Made by a program: the position numbers and the translations under genes. Below the pieces are notes generated by a model, which saw only the letters and a program-made list of their open reading frames with translations, was not told the origin of the DNA and searched no databases. Shown here one piece after another: positions 35,327-44,357 of a stretch of DNA of 64,000 nucleotides. Each line of letters opens with the position of its first letter. Within the stretch, counting starts at the first letter, position 1. The stretch comes from Leifsonia psychrotolerans (GTDB lineage: Bacteria; Actinomycetota; Actinomycetes; Actinomycetales; Microbacteriaceae), in the NCBI RefSeq assembly GCF_013410665.1, contig NZ_JACCFM010000001.1, positions 744,001-808,000 on the forward strand, written 5' to 3'.

Positions 35327-35364
35327 CAATCCGTCGGTCACGGGTTCAAGTCCCGTCCACCCTA
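35327..35364 (+). repeat. att copy 3 (right end of island, probable original tRNA 3' end)
   Basis: AATCCGTCGGTC then ACGGGTTCAAGTCCCGT, then CCACCCTAC. T-stem fully paired. Its CCACCCT pairs with the resident tRNA 5' arm GGGGTGG without the T-G wobble at pair 5-68 that the present 3' half has, hence the displaced original. Confidence 0.8.
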
Positions 35365-35753
35365 CAAATGATTCGCTGGGAAGCAGACGTCTCGCTCCGG
35401 GCAGGGGTGGAGCCGATCCTGTCCAAACCTTCCGAAGTCCACCCGCAGCCCGGTGTACTCGTGCTATCTGGCCGCTGGATGGAGCGTGCCGAGCAACCCT
35501 CGGAATGCCCTGCGCGTCGCAGGATCGCGGGGCTTCCTGGAGTCCACGGACGCAGACGATATCAAGCCCGTTCCGGGCGGTATGAATCGTGTCAGGAAAC
35601 TGCTTCCGCGGACTGGAAAGGCGGCGAAAGCGGGAGCTGCGAATGCAAAATCGGTTTTGAAGAGCGACGATCTTCTGGAGCTGAAGGAAGTTACTATACG
35701 CTTGGAATTTCTGAGGCGCCTCCGAGATAGACATCGAGCTCGTCCATGTCGGC
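35365..35753. other. Decayed sequence right of the island
   Basis: No intact gene. A plus-strand stretch (35453 on) reading NPRNALRVAGSRGFLEST and on to about 35690 looks protein-like, but no start or family is evident. Probably a remnant. Confidence 0.35.
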
Positions 35754-36197
35754 TGCGAAGTCGTCGGGGAAGAAATGCAGATGTCTCCGAAGCTGTCCAG
35801 CGCCGCGAGGATGTTGGGCGCCTGCCAGATGCTGTTCCTGTTGCCGGCGCTGACCTTCGTGAGCACCCCGGGCTCTGCGATCTTGTCGATCGCGTTCTGA
35901 GCGGCGACCTCGCTGATCTGGAGCTCGGCGTCGACGGTCTTCGTGTTCACGACCCGTTGGCTGCTGCTTGAGCGCCTCGGGCTTGCCGATGCCGGCGAAC
36001 GGGTCGTCAGCGTTCGCGGGATTGCGCAGCAGGTATGCCGTCTCTGTCAGCGCGTCGTAGTCGTCCTTGGACCTGATGACCGCGGTTCCGCGCTCGGAGA
36101 CGACTTCGACGGCGGTGTGGTCGTCGTTCACCTGCTGGATGATGCCGAACAGCCCCTTGTCGGGATCTGCTCGAACGACAGTGGATACTTCTTCCAT
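35754..36197 (-). pseudogene. Phd/YefM-like antitoxin fused out of frame to a Fic-protein C-terminus
   Basis: From ATG 36197: STVVRADPDKGLFGIIQQ, then VIRSKDDYDALTETAYLLRN, the YefM/Phd antitoxin pattern. Near 35950 the frame switches; another minus frame reads TKTVDAELQISEVAAQNAID then GVLTKVSAGNRNSIWQAPNI, the winged-helix end of actinobacterial Fic proteins. The Fic catalytic HPFxxGN region is gone. A deletion joined the two genes of an antitoxin-toxin pair. The ATG shares bases with the divergent gene at 36196. Confidence 0.6.
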
Positions 36198-36795
36198 GGA
36201 CGTTCAACAAGCCTGCCCGCTCTGTGCCAGCCCGACACGGGAGAACCCGCGATACCCGAACTATCTCTGTCGGCTCTGTGCTGATGGTGTCACTGACGCG
36301 TCGGGTCGTCACGTTCAGGTGCACGGCACACCTCCGACGGGGGGTGGCCAGGTCGGCTCATACGACGATGGTTCACCGGCGGATCTCCCTCAAGCATCCG
36401 TCGGGGTTCGCGTCTACCGCTACGGAATCCCGTGTCAAGCCTACGAAGCCTACTTCGGCGGCATTGTCACCATTCCGGCAGCCGAGGATGACGCAGATCC
36501 CCTTGTTGCAGCTCGCACTGCCGTGGTGCGCGCAGCATTCGAATCGCTGAGTAGTTTCTCGTGGATTTCGTCCAAGTTCATCTTTTACGCCGACAGCATG
36601 CTGACGACGAGGCGGGTGTTGCCCGAGCCCGCCGGCGAGGATTTGGGCAATTTTCCCGGGACGATCTCGATGTGCTGGGAAATGCTCCGAGATCAGATGG
36701 CACCACCCGGAGGTGCCCGCTGGAGTTCCTCTGCCTTGCGCGTCGATGTTTCAGGCGCCTGGACCTTTTCCTTTCATTTCTCTCACGATCGGTGA
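36196..36795 (+). CDS. Hypothetical zinc-ribbon protein
   Basis: 199 aa. The N-terminus has CPLCAS...CRLCAD, a two-CxxC zinc ribbon with ENPRYPNYLC between, then YRYGIPCQAYEAYFGGIVTI. I recall this ribbon-plus-FGGIV arrangement from uncharacterised bacterial proteins but no function. Start ATG 36196. The 3' end overlaps the convergent transporter gene by 45 bp. It may be a leftover of the accessory region. Confidence 0.6.
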   Translation: MDVQQACPLCASPTRENPRYPNYLCRLCADGVTDASGRHVQVHGTPPTGGGQVGSYDDGSPADLPQASVGVRVYRYGIPCQAYEAYFGGIVTIPAAEDDADPLVAARTAVVRAAFESLSSFSWISSKFIFYADSMLTTRRVLPEPAGEDLGNFPGTISMCWEMLRDQMAPPGGARWSSSALRVDVSGAWTFSFHFSHDR

Positions 36796-38829
36796 CGGCC
36801 ACCAGAAGAAGTCCTTTGTAATGAATACCAGTGCCGGAACGAGCACGGTTCGAACGACGAGAGTGTCGAGGAGCACGCCGATGCAGACGATCACGCCAAT
36901 CTGGGTGAGTGCGACCACGGGCAGCACGCCGAGCACCGCGAAGACAGCAGCGAGCACGATCCCGGCGCTGGTGATGACCGCGCCGGTCGAGGAGAGCGCG
37001 CGGATCATCCCCTCAGAGGTGCCGTGGAGCTCGCGTTCCTCCCGAGCCCGGGTGGTCAGGAAGATGTTGTAATCCACACCGAGTGCCACGAGGAAGAGGA
37101 AAGCGAAGAGGACCACGTTGGTGTTGAAGGCGGGGAAACCGAGCAGATTGATGAAGATCCAATTGGATGCGCCGAGGCTTGCGAAGAACGTGGCCAGCAC
37201 GCTCGCGAGCAGGAGCACCGGTGCGATGAGGGACCGGAGCAGGACGGCGAGGATGACGAACACGATTGCCAGGATGAGGGGGATGATCAGATCCTGATCG
37301 CGCTCGGCGGAGGTGAGGTTGTCGAGCGCAGTGGCGTCTCTTCCGCCGACGATGGTCTCACCAACAGCGCCGGACTCAGCGGCATACGCTGACCGAAGCA
37401 TCGTGATCGTCGCGAAAGCGCCGTCACTGCCGGGGGCATCGTTGAGGGATACGGTGAGCTTGGTGAGCCCGTTGGCACTCTCGCCCGGGGTGACGGAGTC
37501 GACGCCGGAGATGCTCTCGGCGATCGTTGTGGCTTCTCCTGCAGCATCGTCGGGGGTGAGTACGGTGGTCTGGCTGGTCAATCCTGCCGAGAATGAGGTG
37601 TCGACGATCTTCTGGGCAACCACCGAATCGGGGTTGCCGAGAAGCTGATCGGTTTGGGAGAGTCCGACTGAGAAGCCGGAAAGGCCGAGGGTGAGTACGC
37701 CGATACCGACCGCTGATACTGCAGTGATGACGATGGGTCGTCGGGATACTCCGCGTCCGAGGCGTGTCCAGAATCCTGGTTTATGCTGTGCGGCAGTCTC
37801 CACCACGCGGGGGATGAACGGCCAGAAGAGTCCTCGGCCGCAGACGACGAGCGCTGCGGGCAACGTGATGAGGGCGAAAAGAATGGCAATAACGACACCA
37901 ATGGCGCAGGCGAAGCCCAGCGCCCGGTTTCCGGCGAGTTCAGCGAACAGCAAGGTGATGAGGCTCAGCGCCACAGTGCCGCCGCTGGCTGCGATTGCCG
38001 GTCCTGCGCTTTTCACAGCGATCAGCATCGCGGCCGAGCGGTCCTCGACTTTGAGGAGTTCCTCGCGGTAGCGTGCGACGAGCAGGAGCGCGTAGTTTGT
38101 GCCGGCACCGAAAACCAAAACGGAGAGGATGCCGCTGATCGATGCATCCAGCGTGATGCCAAATGGCTCAGCCAGGGCCGACACGACGACTCCCGCGAGG
38201 CCATCGGCGAGACCAACCACGATGAGCGGAACGATCCAGAGCACCGGGCTGCGGTAGGTGATAATCAGCAAGACCGCAACCACGATCACCGTGATGAGGA
38301 GGAGCTTGAAGTCGGCACCGGCGAAGGCGTTGGAAATGTCTGCTTGGAATCCGACACCGCCGGTGAGGTAGCTGTTGAGGCCCGCCGGCAGATTCTCTGC
38401 GGCCGTTGTGCGCAGCGCGTCGGCGGTACCATTCACATCCTTGTCAACGGCTATCGCATTCAGCGGCACCACTGAAATTGCTGCGGTTCCGTCTTCGCTG
38501 AACCGCGCAGCGGTGGCGCGCGGCGCGGTGGAGAGGTCACCCAGGGCGGTCGCTTGGGCGCTGATAGCGCTACGATCCTGCGCGGTGAGTTCCGAGCCGT
38601 CTCGGCTCCACACCATGATGGCCGCGGTTTGCTCCGCCGAGGGGAACTTCGCTAACGCTTCGTCTACCTGCGCCGCTTGGCTGCTTGAGGGAAGCCCCGT
38701 GCTGGGAAAATCGTCGCCGGTATTCTTGGGGAGAAGGGAGAACAGCAGTCCGACCGCCACTATTGTGCCGATGAGTACAGCCCACGCGGTCCGCCGACCA
38801 CTAATAAAACGCCAGATCGCTGTCACCAT
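36751..38829 (-). CDS. MMPL-family membrane transporter
   Basis: 692-aa RND-type exporter. One N-terminal helix, an extracytoplasmic domain, six helices including GAGTNYALLLVARYREEL, a second domain, and six more helices with LGVDYNIFLTTRAREERELH. These paired G-x-D/N-Y-x3-L motifs are MMPL hallmarks. At 692 aa it is the short actinobacterial form, typically drug or lipid export. A palindromic operator-like site and a MarR remnant lie upstream. Confidence 0.92.
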   Translation of the reverse strand: MVTAIWRFISGRRTAWAVLIGTIVAVGLLFSLLPKNTGDDFPSTGLPSSSQAAQVDEALAKFPSAEQTAAIMVWSRDGSELTAQDRSAISAQATALGDLSTAPRATAARFSEDGTAAISVVPLNAIAVDKDVNGTADALRTTAAENLPAGLNSYLTGGVGFQADISNAFAGADFKLLLITVIVVAVLLIITYRSPVLWIVPLIVVGLADGLAGVVVSALAEPFGITLDASISGILSVLVFGAGTNYALLLVARYREELLKVEDRSAAMLIAVKSAGPAIAASGGTVALSLITLLFAELAGNRALGFACAIGVVIAILFALITLPAALVVCGRGLFWPFIPRVVETAAQHKPGFWTRLGRGVSRRPIVITAVSAVGIGVLTLGLSGFSVGLSQTDQLLGNPDSVVAQKIVDTSFSAGLTSQTTVLTPDDAAGEATTIAESISGVDSVTPGESANGLTKLTVSLNDAPGSDGAFATITMLRSAYAAESGAVGETIVGGRDATALDNLTSAERDQDLIIPLILAIVFVILAVLLRSLIAPVLLLASVLATFFASLGASNWIFINLLGFPAFNTNVVLFAFLFLVALGVDYNIFLTTRAREERELHGTSEGMIRALSSTGAVITSAGIVLAAVFAVLGVLPVVALTQIGVIVCIGVLLDTLVVRTVLVPALVFITKDFFWWPSPIVREMKGKGPGA

Positions 38830-38848
38830 TTCTCCACATCATAAGTCG

Positions 38849-38877
38849 CTAACTTATTTAGCTATCAGATAAACTAG
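38849..38877. promoter_or_regulatory. Operator-like inverted repeat upstream of the MMPL gene
   Basis: CTAACTTAT and ATAAACTAG flank 11 bp (7 of 9 positions pair). AT-rich against the background; a MarR- or TetR-type site is likely. Confidence 0.5.
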
Positions 38878-38929
38878 CAGTGTTTGATATGGTGAATCAT
38901 GCCAGGCTAGGGAAATGTGAATTCGGTAG

Positions 38930-39034
38930 ATGCGGGTGGCCGCGCAGCTCTCGGAGGATGACCGTGCCGTGGTATCCGCATTCCTCGCCGAGGTGATTGA
39001 GGTTTTTCACGCAGCCATTCGCGCGACGGATTGA
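38930..39034 (+). pseudogene. C-terminal remnant of a MarR-type regulator
   Basis: 34 codons reading AAQLSEDDRAVVSAFLAEVI and ending HAAIRATD stop, which resembles the last helix of MarR repressors. The DNA-binding part is absent. It is divergent from the MMPL gene, where a regulator is expected. Short, so uncertain. Confidence 0.35.
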
Positions 39035-39068
39035 CGTCAAATTCGACTGGCCTCGATGACAGGCCTGA

Positions 39069-39455
39069 CTACTCTGCGGCCCGTGGCAAGATTCCGATTC
39101 GCTCGCCGGCCGCATCGCGCACGATGAGCGTGCTGCCGTCGATTTCGGCCGCTGCAGCACGGACGAGCCACGTGTCAACGCCGGTACACTCTTTGGCCGT
39201 CGTGGCGATGATCGAACTGAACGTCATCGTCTGTCCGCTGCCGGTCCACTCCGTTTGCAGCATATTGCAGCCGTCGCTGCCGCTGGCGCTGCCATCGGCG
39301 GAGATGGCGAGATACGGCTGCTGAGTGACCGGATCTGCGTTTCCCCAGACGCCGGCCGGATCGACAACCGCGGGATTGATCGGAACGCACGCCGTGAGAA
39401 GGAGAACAGCCGTAGCGACGATCAGCGTCGCGCCTTTCTGGAACGATCTAGCCAT
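39069..39455 (-). CDS. META-domain-like lipoprotein
   Basis: 128 aa. Signal peptide with lipobox LTAC. The domain shows GVWGNADPVTQQPYLAISAD, GSDGCNMLQTEW, and MTFSSIIATTAKEC, the META/HslJ pattern including the Cys pair. Start ATG 39455 gives the best signal peptide; a longer frame to 39518 exists. Function unknown, envelope-located. Confidence 0.75.
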   Translation of the reverse strand: MARSFQKGATLIVATAVLLLTACVPINPAVVDPAGVWGNADPVTQQPYLAISADGSASGSDGCNMLQTEWTGSGQTMTFSSIIATTAKECTGVDTWLVRAAAAEIDGSTLIVRDAAGERIGILPRAAE

Positions 39456-39521
39456 TTTCGGAGCGTAGCGCGTTGCCTGAGAAGTCGCCATGCCTCGGGC
39501 CGACGATTCTGGGGGCACCGG

Positions 39522-40295
39522 TTAGGCCACGGGCAGCATCCGCCCCAACGCGCGCAGGATGCCGAAGGCCGCGTAGAGCGCGGTGGGAACCATCAGACAC
39601 CACTCGCGCCACGAGCCCGCATTGCCGAGCAGCGGAAGAGAGATGAAGCCGCCGGTCGACCAGAGATGGCGAAGGACCGGCGTCCGTGCGACAGCGCGTG
39701 GCGCCGTGAGCACGAGCGGCCACAAGAGCGGCAATCCACCCGTGGTCAGGAGGTCGCCGATCAGATGAGTGATCCAGCCGACGGCTATGCACAGCGGCAG
39801 CCAGGCCCAGTGAGCCGGTTGGTACCAACTGATCGCACCGGAGATGATCACTCCAACGACCCAGGCCGCCCGCCACTGCCGCACGATCCGCAGCACCTTG
39901 ACCGCGAAGGCGAGCAATGCCGCCGCGATGACGGCCGGCAGCACGAGTCCGAGGCCGACGCCCGCGTTGGCGGGCCAACCGGCCTGCGTGAGCCCAAACG
40001 CTGTGATAAGAACCAATGCGGCCATGAGCGGGGAGTGAGTGCCGTGGCGGTGCCCACCGGATGCCGCCCGAATCGAGCCTGTCGCCAATGTGCCGATACC
40101 GGGCAGGGAATGCGCGATGGTGGCGTTGTGATGGTCGGCATCGGGAAGAAGCGCAGCTCCGGCGCAGACGATGGCGCCGAGAACGATACTGGTCGGGCCG
40201 AGCGGAACCCAGCCGAGAGTAGGGAGCTCCGGGGTGGTCGACGTGATGGCAACCCAGACTGCGGCACCACTGAGGGCGTGATGTGATCCCATCAT
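39522..40295 (-). CDS. YdjM/DUF457-type membrane-bound metal-dependent hydrolase family protein
   Basis: 257 aa. MMGSHHALSGAAVW at the start, LLPDADHHNATIAH, GGHRHGTHSPL and WITHLIGDLLTTGG are the conserved His/Asp motifs of this family, set among several hydrophobic helices. Start ATG 40295. The family is annotated as hydrolase from its motifs; substrate unknown. Confidence 0.82.
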   Translation of the reverse strand: MMGSHHALSGAAVWVAITSTTPELPTLGWVPLGPTSIVLGAIVCAGAALLPDADHHNATIAHSLPGIGTLATGSIRAASGGHRHGTHSPLMAALVLITAFGLTQAGWPANAGVGLGLVLPAVIAAALLAFAVKVLRIVRQWRAAWVVGVIISGAISWYQPAHWAWLPLCIAVGWITHLIGDLLTTGGLPLLWPLVLTAPRAVARTPVLRHLWSTGGFISLPLLGNAGSWREWCLMVPTALYAAFGILRALGRMLPVA

Positions 40296-40456
40296 GGCGG
40301 TGCCGCTTTCGGGTCGACGGTCAGACTGCACGTCAACCGCGGCCGCATCGAGGTGCGGTCCGGCTCAACCCTCGCATCCGCCGGCTGGGCTGGGCTGCCG
40401 CGGCGCTGAGGTTCGCCCGGCCGTCAATGCCGCGGCCCTGGCCACGGTGTGAAAAT

Positions 40457-41182
40457 TTACCCGCGAGGAAGTGCGGACTGCTCCGCTACGCCGGGCGCGT
40501 CGGGGCTGAACCGGTACCCCATTCCTGCCTCCGTGAGCAGATAGCGCGGATGTGACGGACTGGCTTCGAGCTTCTTGCGCAGCTGGGCCAGATACAGGCG
40601 AAGGTAGCCGCTGTCACCCGTGTGATTCGGCCCCCATACCCGCGTGAGCAGTGCTTCTCGGGTGACCAGCTTGCCCGGGTTGCGGAGCAGCTCTTCGAGA
40701 ATCAACCATTCGGTCGGGGTCAAGCGGATGCCCTCGGTGCGGCCCGCAACGATCCGCGCCACCTGCTTGGCCGCCAGGTCTACCTGCACATCGCCGAGTG
40801 TCAGAACCGGGTTCTCGTCGCTCGTCGTGACCCGACGCGTCAACGCCCGAATGCGCGCCAACAGTTCGTCGATCGAGAACGGCTTGGTGACGTAGTCGTC
40901 CGCGCCGGCATCGAGGGCATCCACCTTGTCGGCCGCGCCGCTGCGCCCCGAGACCACAAGGATGGGAACCTGGCTCCAGCCGCGCAGGCCCTCGATCACG
41001 CCAATGCCGTCGAGGTTCGGCATGCCGAGATCAAGCATCACCAGGTCCGGATGATGGCTGATCGCGGCGTTGAGTGCCGCCACACCATCGTTGGCCGTCA
41101 CAATTTCATAGCCACGCGCACCCAGTGTGATGCGTAGTGCCCGCAGAATCTGGGGGTCGTCGTCGGCGATCAAGATCTTCAT
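40457..41182 (-). CDS. kdpE: KdpE response regulator
   Basis: 241-aa OmpR-type regulator of the kdp operon. Receiver domain with ADDD near the N-terminus and phospho-acceptor Asp in LVMLDLGMPNLDG; winged-helix domain with RLTPTEWLILEELLRNPGKL and RKKLEASPSHPRYLLTEAGM. Its start overlaps the kdpD stop by 4 bp. Last gene of the kdp cluster. Confidence 0.96.
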   Translation of the reverse strand: MKILIADDDPQILRALRITLGARGYEIVTANDGVAALNAAISHHPDLVMLDLGMPNLDGIGVIEGLRGWSQVPILVVSGRSGAADKVDALDAGADDYVTKPFSIDELLARIRALTRRVTTSDENPVLTLGDVQVDLAAKQVARIVAGRTEGIRLTPTEWLILEELLRNPGKLVTREALLTRVWGPNHTGDSGYLRLYLAQLRKKLEASPSHPRYLLTEAGMGYRFSPDAPGVAEQSALPRG

Positions 41183-43692
41183 AGTGCAGCCTCGGTTGGG
41201 GTCAGGGGGGTCGATGCGGAAAGCGTGATGACCATGGTGAGTCCGCCGCCGGGGGTGTCGTCGGCCTCCAACGAACCGCCCATGCCGGCAACAAACCCCT
41301 GGGACAGAGCCAGGCCGAGGCCGAGGCCGGTCAGATTGTCGGTGTCGCCGAGCCGCTGAAAGGGAATGAAGACCTCGTCTCGACGGTCCACCGGAATCCC
41401 CGGCCCATGATCGATCACGCGAATCTGCACGGTGCCCGCAAACTCACTCGCCGAGATGCGCACCCGCCGATCGATCGGCGAGAACCGGATGGCATTGGCC
41501 AGCAAATTCACCATCACACGTTCGAGCAGGCCCGCGTCGGCCACCACGAGGCCGAGATCGCTGGGCAGGTCGAGCTCGACCGACTCCGGTCCGAGCCCGA
41601 GCTCGTCGAGGGCCGGCACTACAGCCTCGGAGACATCCATCGGCTCGGCGATCACGGCCAAGGCGCCGGCCTGGAGCCGGCTGACGTCTAAGAGATTCGT
41701 GATCAGGCCCGACAACGAGGCGAGGCTCTCCCCGGCCGTCGCCAAAAGCTCGGCGCGGTCTTCGGGCTTCAGCGGCACATCCGTCGCACGCAGCCCGCTG
41801 ACGGCGGCCGTCGCAGCCGTAAGTGGCCGCCGCAGGTCATGGCCGACGGCGGCGAGCAAAGCACTGCGGAGGCGATCGACCTCGGTCAGCGGGCCGATCT
41901 CGCTGGCGGTGCGAGCCAAGTCGTTGTGCTCAAGCGCCGCATCGATCTGGGTGGCGATTACCGTGAGCAGCCGACGTTCCGAGGAAGCCAGGTCGGGGCC
42001 GTAGAGCTCCAATACCGCTCGCGTGCCGACAGGCATGGATGTGGGGCTGCCGTGCTCGCCGGAGTTCGAACCGGGGTCGCCGTCGGAGCAGAGCACGGTG
42101 TCGCCGGCGCGCAGCCGAACCCCGGTGAGGGAGAACGCCTCCCGGGTGCGCGTGACGAGAGCCTGTAGGGCGTCCTCACCCCGGAGCACACTGCCCGAGA
42201 CGGTGGCGAGCAGCTCGGATTCGGCGGCGGCACGTTGGGCCCGCCGGGCCAACCGGGCGCCGCGGTCGACGACATAGCTGACCAAGACGGCATTGACGAT
42301 ATAGAGCCCGAGTGCCAGCAGGTGCAGCGGCTCAGACACCGTGATCGTGTACAGAGGTTGAACGAAGTAGTAGTCGAGCGTGAACCCCGATAGCACTGCG
42401 GCGAACAGCGCCGGCCAGAGTCCGCCCAACAGCGCGACGAGCACCACCAAAAACTGGTAGCTGAGTACATCGCTGGTAATCGAGTCGATTGAGCGCATCG
42501 AGACAAGCAGCCAGGTCAGAAGCGGACCGCCGGCCAGGGCGAGAGCGAAACCGGCACTGCGCCGACGCAGCGAGAGCGCCCCGCCGAGCCGGGGCAACGT
42601 GAATCTGCCGCCGGCCGCCGAGTGGTTGACAATGTGCACGTCGATGTCGCCGGACTCACGGATGACCGTGGCCCCGATTCCGGGGCCCGTGACGGCGGCC
42701 ATCAGCCGGGGGCGCCGGCTGACGCCGACAACCAGCTGCGTGGCGTTGGCAGCACGGGCGAACTCGACGAGCGCGCGGGGGACATCGTCGCCGACCACTT
42801 GGTGGAAGCTGCCGCCCATCTCTTCAACCAGGGCGCGCTGTTCGGCGAGGGCCTGAGGGTGCGGTGTGCGCAAGCCGTCCTGGCTGATCACATGCACAGC
42901 GAGCAGTTCGCCACCCGAGGATCGAGCGGCGATGCGGGCGCCGCGTCGAATGAGGGTTTCGCCCTCCGGACCCCCGGTCAGGGCGACGACAACGCGCTCT
43001 CTGGCCTCCCATTTTGTGCTGATTCCGTGTTCGGATCGGTAGGCCTGCAGCGCACTGTCCACCTCGTCCGCGAGCCACAGTAGGGTGAGTTCGCGCAGGG
43101 CGATCAAGTTGCCGAGACGAAAGTAGTTCGACAGGGCGGCGTCGATGCGCTCGGCCGGATAGACGTTGCCCTCGGCCAAACGATCGCGCAGCGCCTGCGG
43201 GGCCACGTCGACGACCTCAATCTGGTCGGCGCCGCGCAACACGCTGTCGGGCAACGTCTCACGCTGCACCACACCCGTGATTTGTTGCACCACGTCGTTC
43301 AACGACTCGACGTGCTGAATATTGACGGTCGAGATCACGTCGATACCGGCATCCAGCAGAGCCTGCACATCGTGCCAGCGTTTCTCGTTCACCGAGCCGG
43401 GCGCGTTCGTGTGCGCCAGCTCGTCGACGAGGGCGATCTGCGGATGCCGGGCGAGCACGGCGGTCAGATCCATCTCAGTCAGCTGGATGTCGCGGTGCGA
43501 GACCGTCACACGGGGAATGACCGGAAGCCCGGCGAGCATGCCGGACGTGGCCGCGCGACCGTGGGTTTCCACGATCGCGACGACCACGTCTTTGCCGTCA
43601 TCGAGCAAGCGTCTGCCTTCTTCGAGCATGCTGTAGGTCTTCCCGACGCCCGGTGCGGCGCCGAGGAGTACTCGAAGTCGGCCGTGTTTCAT
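41179..43692 (-). CDS. kdpD: KdpD osmosensitive potassium sensor kinase
   Basis: 837 aa. N-terminal KdpD domain with Walker A GAAPGVGKTYSML, a USP-like domain (~240-360, VVVALTGGPEGE), DUF4118 with four helices (~390-480), a GAF-like region and a HisKA/HATPase pair: His in LLAAVGHDLRRPLTAA, N box LLANAIRFSP, G boxes DHGPGIP and GLGLGLALSQGF. It senses low potassium or turgor and phosphorylates KdpE. It starts 3 bp after kdpC. Confidence 0.96.
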   Translation of the reverse strand: MKHGRLRVLLGAAPGVGKTYSMLEEGRRLLDDGKDVVVAIVETHGRAATSGMLAGLPVIPRVTVSHRDIQLTEMDLTAVLARHPQIALVDELAHTNAPGSVNEKRWHDVQALLDAGIDVISTVNIQHVESLNDVVQQITGVVQRETLPDSVLRGADQIEVVDVAPQALRDRLAEGNVYPAERIDAALSNYFRLGNLIALRELTLLWLADEVDSALQAYRSEHGISTKWEARERVVVALTGGPEGETLIRRGARIAARSSGGELLAVHVISQDGLRTPHPQALAEQRALVEEMGGSFHQVVGDDVPRALVEFARAANATQLVVGVSRRPRLMAAVTGPGIGATVIRESGDIDVHIVNHSAAGGRFTLPRLGGALSLRRRSAGFALALAGGPLLTWLLVSMRSIDSITSDVLSYQFLVVLVALLGGLWPALFAAVLSGFTLDYYFVQPLYTITVSEPLHLLALGLYIVNAVLVSYVVDRGARLARRAQRAAAESELLATVSGSVLRGEDALQALVTRTREAFSLTGVRLRAGDTVLCSDGDPGSNSGEHGSPTSMPVGTRAVLELYGPDLASSERRLLTVIATQIDAALEHNDLARTASEIGPLTEVDRLRSALLAAVGHDLRRPLTAATAAVSGLRATDVPLKPEDRAELLATAGESLASLSGLITNLLDVSRLQAGALAVIAEPMDVSEAVVPALDELGLGPESVELDLPSDLGLVVADAGLLERVMVNLLANAIRFSPIDRRVRISASEFAGTVQIRVIDHGPGIPVDRRDEVFIPFQRLGDTDNLTGLGLGLALSQGFVAGMGGSLEADDTPGGGLTMVITLSASTPLTPTEAAL

Positions 43693-43695
43693 CGG

Positions 43696-44334
43696 CTACT
43701 GATCCATCTCTTGAAGCGCAATATTCAGCTGCAGAACGTTCACGATGGGATCGCCCAGCACACCAAAGTCCCGTCCCTGAATCTTAGACTCGACGAGGGC
43801 CTCGACACGGCGCGGTGACAGCCCGCGCGCCGCGGCGACCCGATCGACCTGCATCCGTGCGTTTTCCGGACTGATGTGCGGGTCCAGGCCCGACGATGAG
43901 GCCGTCAGGGCATCCGCGGGGATGCTGCGCTCGGTGACACCGTCGGCCGCGGTGATCTGCGACTTCCGCTGCGCGATCGCGGCGATCAGGTCGGGGTTCT
44001 CCGGACCCCAGTTGCTGCCGCTGGATGCGGACGCGTCGTAGCCATCGCCGGCGGCGGACGGCCGCGGTTGAAACCACTCGGGCAGAGGAACACCCGCGGC
44101 GTCGGAGAAGGATTGCCCAATCAGGGCCGAGCCGACTGTCGTGCCGGTGGCATCCGTGCTGTTGGCAGTCGTCCCGGTGGCGCCGAGCCGGGAGCCGTTG
44201 GCTTGCCAGGGCAGTGCCGTCTGGCCGATGACGGTGATCGCCAGCGGGTAGATCACTCCGAGAGCGACGGTGAGAACCACCATCGCGCGGAGGGCGACCC
44301 AGAAGTTCCGGGCCGTGGTGCGAGTTGAACTCAT
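43696..44334 (-). CDS. kdpC: KdpC subunit of the potassium-transporting ATPase
   Basis: 212 aa. One N-terminal helix (MVVLTVALGVIYPLAITVIGQ), then the soluble domain: GSALIGQSF, WFQPRPSAAGDGYDAS, GLDPHISPENARMQVDRVA and the VLGDPIVNVLQLN end, all KdpC hallmarks. KdpC helps the KdpA-KdpB complex bind nucleotide/K+. It follows kdpB with a 23-bp gap. Confidence 0.96.
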   Translation of the reverse strand: MSSTRTTARNFWVALRAMVVLTVALGVIYPLAITVIGQTALPWQANGSRLGATGTTANSTDATGTTVGSALIGQSFSDAAGVPLPEWFQPRPSAAGDGYDASASSGSNWGPENPDLIAAIAQRKSQITAADGVTERSIPADALTASSSGLDPHISPENARMQVDRVAAARGLSPRRVEALVESKIQGRDFGVLGDPIVNVLQLNIALQEMDQ

Positions 44335-44357
44335 TATCGTATTTTCCGTTTCTCGAG

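Larger units (their letters stand above)
17438..35364. mobile_element. Composite tRNA-Met island: two tandem integrated elements
   Basis: Three 38-bp copies of the tRNA 3' end (17438-17475, 24984-25021, 35327-35364) bracket element 1 (integrase, conjugation remnants, two insertion sequences) and element 2 (copper/metal resistance). The sequences just left of the second and third copies are alike over ~150 bp, including GTTTATTCACCAC, a GAGTCGA-rich stretch and TCTAGGT. Only element 1 has an integrase; neither has an intact transfer system. Element 2 is inferred to have inserted with the help of the same or a lost related integrase. Confidence 0.85.
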
